Assembly: GCF_000155675.2 (NCBI RefSeq)
Contig: NC_020911.1
Location: 3,152,501-3,216,500 of the forward strand
Origin: Octadecabacter antarcticus 307
Lineage (GTDB): Bacteria; Pseudomonadota; Alphaproteobacteria; Rhodobacterales; Rhodobacteraceae
DNA length: 64,000 bases
Direction: 5' to 3'
Part shown: one piece after another, positions 60,093 through 64,000 of the stretch
Layout of the letters: the number at the start of each line of letters is the position of its first letter
How positions within the stretch are numbered: position 1 is the stretch's first letter
Position numbers and translations under genes: made by a program
The notes under the pieces: model-generated
Database searches by the model: none
Seen by the model: only the letters and a program-made list of their open reading frames with translations
What the model was told of the DNA's origin: nothing

Positions 60093-62545
60093 GAACTTAC
60101 ATCGCCCTCGGCATCGCCCTTGGGTGGCGCATCTTTCTGCGGCCCTTGTTTCGACGACTGGGGCGCAGCCTTGCGCGCCGGACGCTTTGCACTGAAATCC
60201 AGCACTTCAGGATTGCGCAGCCAGATATCGCGCTGGCCAAACGGAATTTCGATGCCTTCCGCCCCAAACCGTTTAGCAATCGCGTGGTTCATGTCTGATT
60301 TCACCGACAACACATAATTTACATCCCGCAAAATGGCGCGAATTTGGAAATCGAGGCTGTCCGCCCCAAATCCCATGAAAACCACAGATGGCGGCGGGTT
60401 CATGACCACCATAGGATGCGCCTCTGCGATTTCACGCAGGATACCAGTGACCCATTCGGTGTCGGTGCCATAGGCCACGCCCACGGGTACAATTGCGCGC
60501 CCGACGTTGTTGCCACGGGTCCAGTTAATCACCTGATTGCTGATCAAATCAGCGTTCGGCACGATGACATCGGTGCGGTCGAACGTTTCGATGCGGGTGG
60601 ATCGCACAGAGATGTCACGCACATACCCCATCTGGCCACCAACCTCGATCCAGTCACCCTGGCTGATCGGGCGTTCGATCAACAAAATGATGCCACTGAT
60701 AAAGTTGCTGACAATATTTTGCAGGCCGAACCCGATACCGACCGACAGCGCACCTGCAACGATTGCAAGCCCGCTTAAATCGATACCGGCCGTTGTAATT
60801 GCGATCAACGCCGCCAGAAAAATCCCAACGTAACCCAAACCGGAAACAACTGCGTTCTGCCCACCAATATCAAGCTTGGTGCGCGGCAGAACCGTAGATC
60901 GCAGCGCGCCCTGCACCAGACGCGTGATCGTGTAGCCCACGATAAAAACCAACGCAAACAACAGAAAATTCGTCGGCGAAATCTGCGTTGCGCCGATCGA
61001 AAATCCTTCACGAAATTGCGCCCATAGTTCTGTGATGTCAGTGCCTTTTGCGCCCCAGATGATTGCCAAGACCGGCAATGCGCCCAAGATCAGCAAGAAA
61101 CCGATCAGCACTGGGATCAGCGCGTCTTGCGATCCATTTTTGGATCGGGTCAGTAGGGAATAAACATCAACCGTAAGCCGTTGAAGCATCAGTAAGATGG
61201 CCAGCATATAAACCGTCATCGCGGCGGGAAAGGTCAGGACGTCGAATGCATTGCCATAGCCAAGAACTGCGAAGACAACACCAACGATTGCAGCTGCCAT
61301 CAAGCCACGGCCCAGTAGGGACCGCAGCGTGATGCGGAATGACCGCGCACCGTCTTCGGTATCGACGGGCTGGATCTTGCGCAGCCTCTGACCCAACCAA
61401 TACAGCGCCCATGCGATCAGCAGCCCGAACGGGAATATAAACACCGTCGCCACAACAGGAGGAAACGTGTTGACCGTTGTAAACGCGTCGGCCAACCCGA
61501 ACAGCATCAAGCTGTAGCCAAGCAGAATTAATCGACGGTGCGCGCGGCTCGATACCTCGACGGAAAGATCTAGCGGATGACTTTCCAGCGGCGTGCCGTT
61601 TGGCAGCAAACGTCCTGCGATCCAATGCGCAAGGATCGGGAACAAGCCCAATTCAGGCAATACGTCGATGACCTGATCCAGTCTTCGCCCCATCATACCA
61701 GATATCAGCAAGGCATAGGTGAGCGCGGCAAGGCCAACAAAAGGAATAATCACCTGCCCCAAGGACAGCATGAACCTAACAACTTGCTGACCCCGATGGC
61801 TGTGCGCAATAATCAGGCTTGCGACCCGATCAAACCACGCCCGCCCCCGCAAAATAAACACCACCGCAACAGCCAGTAAAAATAAGATCACAGGCAGGAC
61901 GGTGGCAAATTCTGACCGCCTGCTTGGGTTGGAAATTGCTGATGTGACCTCGGCACGGATGGATCGCAGCGCACCGTTCAAACTATCCCATGTGCGCGAC
62001 CAGCCGGTGGGGTTGAGGGGCGACTGTGTGCGCTCTGTCAGGCGATCCGCTTGGCGTTCGCGCACCAGACTATCAATCTCACCGATCAACCCGTTAGCTT
62101 GCGTGTTGGCTTCTGCGGCAAGTGTCACCGGAACGCGCAAAAGGCCCAGTTGTTGCGTTAGACTGGCGCGGCGTGCGGCGACGCGCGAGTCTTCTGCACC
62201 TGTTTCAGGCACATCGCCCAAAGATGCGATCTGTGCGCCCACCGTAACGATACGCGACCTATTCACCGATTGGCGGGTGGCAAATTTATCGCGCCATTCG
62301 GCCAGTTCATTGCGAAGATCGCCAAAGGCGACACTGGATGCGCGCCCCGCTTCTAATGCGGCCTCTGCACGGCTGGTCAGGGCATTCCAGTCGTCGATGT
62401 CAGAAAACACCGCAGCTGGGGCGGTCACGCCGTCCGCCACCGCAGAATCGAGCGTTGATGCTACTTCGCCAACATCTTGCGCCGCAAGGGACGTCGCGCA
62501 AAAGAACATTACGGACGCAAAAAGGCAGACGACGGTATGTCTCAT
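60089..62545 (-). CDS. Mechanosensitive ion channel (MscS family, DUF3772)
   Basis: An 818-aa large-conductance-type MscS homologue. Residues 1-22 form a signal peptide (VCLFASVMFFCATSLAAQ). A periplasmic coiled region follows (DUF3772: LRNELAEWRDKFATRQSVNRSRIVTVGAQIASLG). There are about 11 membrane helices. The MscS pore-lining TM3 is seen in GIDLSGLAIVAGALSVGIGFGLQNIVSNFISGIILLIERPISQGDWIEV, then the beta domain GYVRDISVRSTRIETFDRTDVIVPNADLISNQVINWT, and a C-terminal basic tail. It protects against osmotic downshift. It overlaps cysK by 4 nt. Confidence 0.93.
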   Translation of the reverse strand: MRHTVVCLFASVMFFCATSLAAQDVGEVASTLDSAVADGVTAPAAVFSDIDDWNALTSRAEAALEAGRASSVAFGDLRNELAEWRDKFATRQSVNRSRIVTVGAQIASLGDVPETGAEDSRVAARRASLTQQLGLLRVPVTLAAEANTQANGLIGEIDSLVRERQADRLTERTQSPLNPTGWSRTWDSLNGALRSIRAEVTSAISNPSRRSEFATVLPVILFLLAVAVVFILRGRAWFDRVASLIIAHSHRGQQVVRFMLSLGQVIIPFVGLAALTYALLISGMMGRRLDQVIDVLPELGLFPILAHWIAGRLLPNGTPLESHPLDLSVEVSSRAHRRLILLGYSLMLFGLADAFTTVNTFPPVVATVFIFPFGLLIAWALYWLGQRLRKIQPVDTEDGARSFRITLRSLLGRGLMAAAIVGVVFAVLGYGNAFDVLTFPAAMTVYMLAILLMLQRLTVDVYSLLTRSKNGSQDALIPVLIGFLLILGALPVLAIIWGAKGTDITELWAQFREGFSIGATQISPTNFLLFALVFIVGYTITRLVQGALRSTVLPRTKLDIGGQNAVVSGLGYVGIFLAALIAITTAGIDLSGLAIVAGALSVGIGFGLQNIVSNFISGIILLIERPISQGDWIEVGGQMGYVRDISVRSTRIETFDRTDVIVPNADLISNQVINWTRGNNVGRAIVPVGVAYGTDTEWVTGILREIAEAHPMVVMNPPPSVVFMGFGADSLDFQIRAILRDVNYVLSVKSDMNHAIAKRFGAEGIEIPFGQRDIWLRNPEVLDFSAKRPARKAAPQSSKQGPQKDAPPKGDAEGDVSS

Positions 62546-63570
62546 GTGGTCTGTATCACGCTAGGAATGTCGCGGGCTTCTTGATCCATCCACAGCGGAA
62601 CCGGCAGGCCCTTTTCGCGCAGGAAGTCGGGGTTAAACAGTTTGGACTGATAACGTGTGCCATAGTCGCACAAAATGGTGACAATCGTATGCCCCGGTCC
62701 CATGTCCTTGGCCATTCCCATGGCCCCCGCCACGTTGATACCAGATGACCCGCCCAGACACAGGCCTTCATCGGCAAGCAAGTCAAACACAATCGGCAGT
62801 GCTTCGGCATCGGGGATCTTGTAGAAACTGTCCGGCGTGAACCCATCGAGGTTGGCCGTGATGCGCCCCTGCCCGATCCCTTCGGTGATCGAATTTCCAC
62901 CCGCGTCCTTGCCGGTATAAAGTTTATACAGACCGGACCCTTCGGGATCAGCCAGCCCGATCTTCACGCCCTTAGGCTGAAGCGCCATGCCAACCCCCGC
63001 AAGCGTGCCACCAGAACCCACAGCACAGACAAAGCCGTTCACGCGGCCTTCCGTCTGCTCCCAGATTTCGGGTCCTGTCATCTCGATATGGGCTTGGCGG
63101 TTGGCGACATTGTCAAACTGGTTGGCCCAGATCGCCCCGTTCGGATCGCTTTGTGCCAGCCTTTCGGCAAGACGTCCGGAATATTTCACGTAGTTATTGG
63201 GGTTCGAATAGGGCACAGCGGGCACTTCGATCAATTGTGCGCCCGCAATACGGATCATGTCCTTTTTCTCTTGGCTTTGGGTGTCAGGGATCACGATCAC
63301 TGTCTTGAACCCCAGCGACGCGCCAACCAGCGCCAGACCGATACCGGTGTTTCCGGCGGTGCCTTCGACAATGGTTCCGCCGGGGCGCAGCGTGCCTTTG
63401 GCAACGGCGTCGCGAATGATGAACAACGCCGCACGGTCCTTGACCGACTGGCCGGGGTTCATGAATTCCGCCTTGCCTAAAATCTCACATCCCGTCGCTT
63501 CGGATGCGGCGCGCAGACGGATAAGGGGCGTGTTGCCGACAGCGTCAGCAAGATCGTTACGGATGGTCAT
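62542..63570 (-). CDS. cysK: Cysteine synthase (CysK family)
   Basis: 342 aa from ATG 63570 (MTIRNDLADAVGNTPLIRL) after GAAAGG; the upstream ATG 63588 is less favoured. It makes cysteine from O-acetylserine and sulfide with PLP. The lysine motif is GQSVKDRAALFII, the substrate loop EGTAGNTGIGLALVGASLGFK, and the phosphate loop CAVGSGGTLAGVGMAL. GLCLGGSSGINVAGAM binds the ring. LFNPDFLREKGLPVPLWM and the longer C-terminus suggest the CysK2-like subgroup of Rhodobacteraceae. Head of a four-gene operon with overlapping stops. Confidence 0.92.
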   Translation of the reverse strand: MTIRNDLADAVGNTPLIRLRAASEATGCEILGKAEFMNPGQSVKDRAALFIIRDAVAKGTLRPGGTIVEGTAGNTGIGLALVGASLGFKTVIVIPDTQSQEKKDMIRIAGAQLIEVPAVPYSNPNNYVKYSGRLAERLAQSDPNGAIWANQFDNVANRQAHIEMTGPEIWEQTEGRVNGFVCAVGSGGTLAGVGMALQPKGVKIGLADPEGSGLYKLYTGKDAGGNSITEGIGQGRITANLDGFTPDSFYKIPDAEALPIVFDLLADEGLCLGGSSGINVAGAMGMAKDMGPGHTIVTILCDYGTRYQSKLFNPDFLREKGLPVPLWMDQEARDIPSVIQTT

Positions 63571-63636
63571 TTTTGCAGCCTTTCGCATTTAATATCCGGT
63601 TTAGGCGAGCGCCTCCAAACCTGCAACGGGGCACCT

Positions 63637-64000
63637 TCAAGCGGTTGCGCGCAAAACGTCACGATTGCGTGCCAGCCAATGCCCCGCGACCAACAATGGC
63701 AAGAGGCGAAACTCGCCCGCATTCAGCGCCTTGTCGAAGTCCGCCCAGTCCATGATCTGTGACCGGATGTCTTCGGCCTCTGACAGTTTGCCACCCACGC
63801 CTGCCGACCCGTCGGGTAAGTCCGCCATGCCGACGTAAATAAAGAAATGCTCGGTCGTAGACCCGGGGCTAGGATAGGCTGCGGATACACATTTGAGATC
63901 GGTTATCGTGATTCCCGCCTCCTCAAGCGCCTCACGGCGTGCGGCGTCCTCCGGTCCTTCACCGGGATCAATGCGCCCTGCAATGGGTTCGACGGTCCAA
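63637..64000 (-). CDS. Nudix hydrolase (ADP-ribose pyrophosphatase-like), partial
   Basis: The C-terminal 121 residues of a Nudix enzyme; the N-terminus lies beyond the window. The Nudix box GRIDPGEGPEDAARREALEEAGI is complete with both catalytic Glu residues of REALEEAG. Then SAAYPSPGSTTEHFFIYVGMAD and DIRSQIMDWADFDKALNAGEFRLLPLLVAGHWLARN, as in NudF-type ADP-ribose pyrophosphatases. It ends 66 bp upstream of the cysK start on the same strand, so it may lead that operon. Confidence 0.9.
   Translation of the reverse strand, partial: WTVEPIAGRIDPGEGPEDAARREALEEAGITITDLKCVSAAYPSPGSTTEHFFIYVGMADLPDGSAGVGGKLSEAEDIRSQIMDWADFDKALNAGEFRLLPLLVAGHWLARNRDVLRATA

Overview
The window looks like a chromosome segment of a marine Rhodobacterales (Roseobacter-group) alphaproteobacterium. 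The evidence is the gene content: two TRAP transporters, a Tat-exported PhoX-type phosphatase, a betaine/choline ABC importer, a paired DUF1326/DUF2182 locus, and a tRNA-Ser with an integrase beside it. The very high density of broken insertion sequences recalls polar genera such as Octadecabacter; that genus is a guess from general knowledge, not a measurement.

Layout. 1-4610: wreckage of nested ISs (IS3, IS481, IS256) around a umuC fragment, an integrase fragment and a broken LacI gene. 4699-8482: tandem LacI-type operators, a 57-aa membrane protein, a DctPQM TRAP operon and a relic of a HisD-family (HpsN-like) dehydrogenase. 8630-10117: DUF2182/DUF1326 pair. 10690-12740: IS200 and IS1182 remains. 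12981-15044: three small secreted proteins, one with an LCCL domain. 15205-16804: IS remnants and one intact IS3 element. 16856-27450: a coherent catabolic island with malonyl-CoA synthetase, malonyl-CoA decarboxylase, a TAXI-TRAP importer, an aconitase-superfamily hydratase in two subunits, an IclR regulator, a PEP-mutase/isocitrate-lyase-type lyase and a malonamidase-like amidase. 27666-28994: broken IS3. 29518-30987: RTX-like repeat protein. 31357-34260: MITE and broken IS5/IS481. 34754-36481: pirin relic, MarR regulator and Tat-exported nitroreductase with a clear operator. 36804-42622: IS200, universal stress protein, and ProXWV-type importer. 42690-46278: degenerate repeats around phoX. 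46352-47523: IS21 and IS5 relics and a HEPN-like fragment. 47556-50322: a reverse transcriptase translationally coupled to an autotransporter-like surface protein that carries a G8 frameshift tract. 50563-52107: IS1380. 52158-58711: an island with a broken type III restriction-modification system, two tyrosine integrases and small regulators, ending at tRNA-Ser. 59011-64000: an ordinary housekeeping operon (Nudix, cysK, mscS, alaX, DUF).

The most unusual signal is a family of about 40-nt hairpin elements. They have conserved ends (CCCTCTC at the left, GCCGGGCARTG at the right) and stems that differ in sequence but stay self-complementary. About twenty copies sit cleanly, without target duplication, inside transposase genes of five unrelated IS families, often at C^GAT. 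None is seen in the host genes or in the intact ISs of this window. They look like a very small, sequence-directed, possibly single-strand-DNA mobile element, or something that inactivates ISs.
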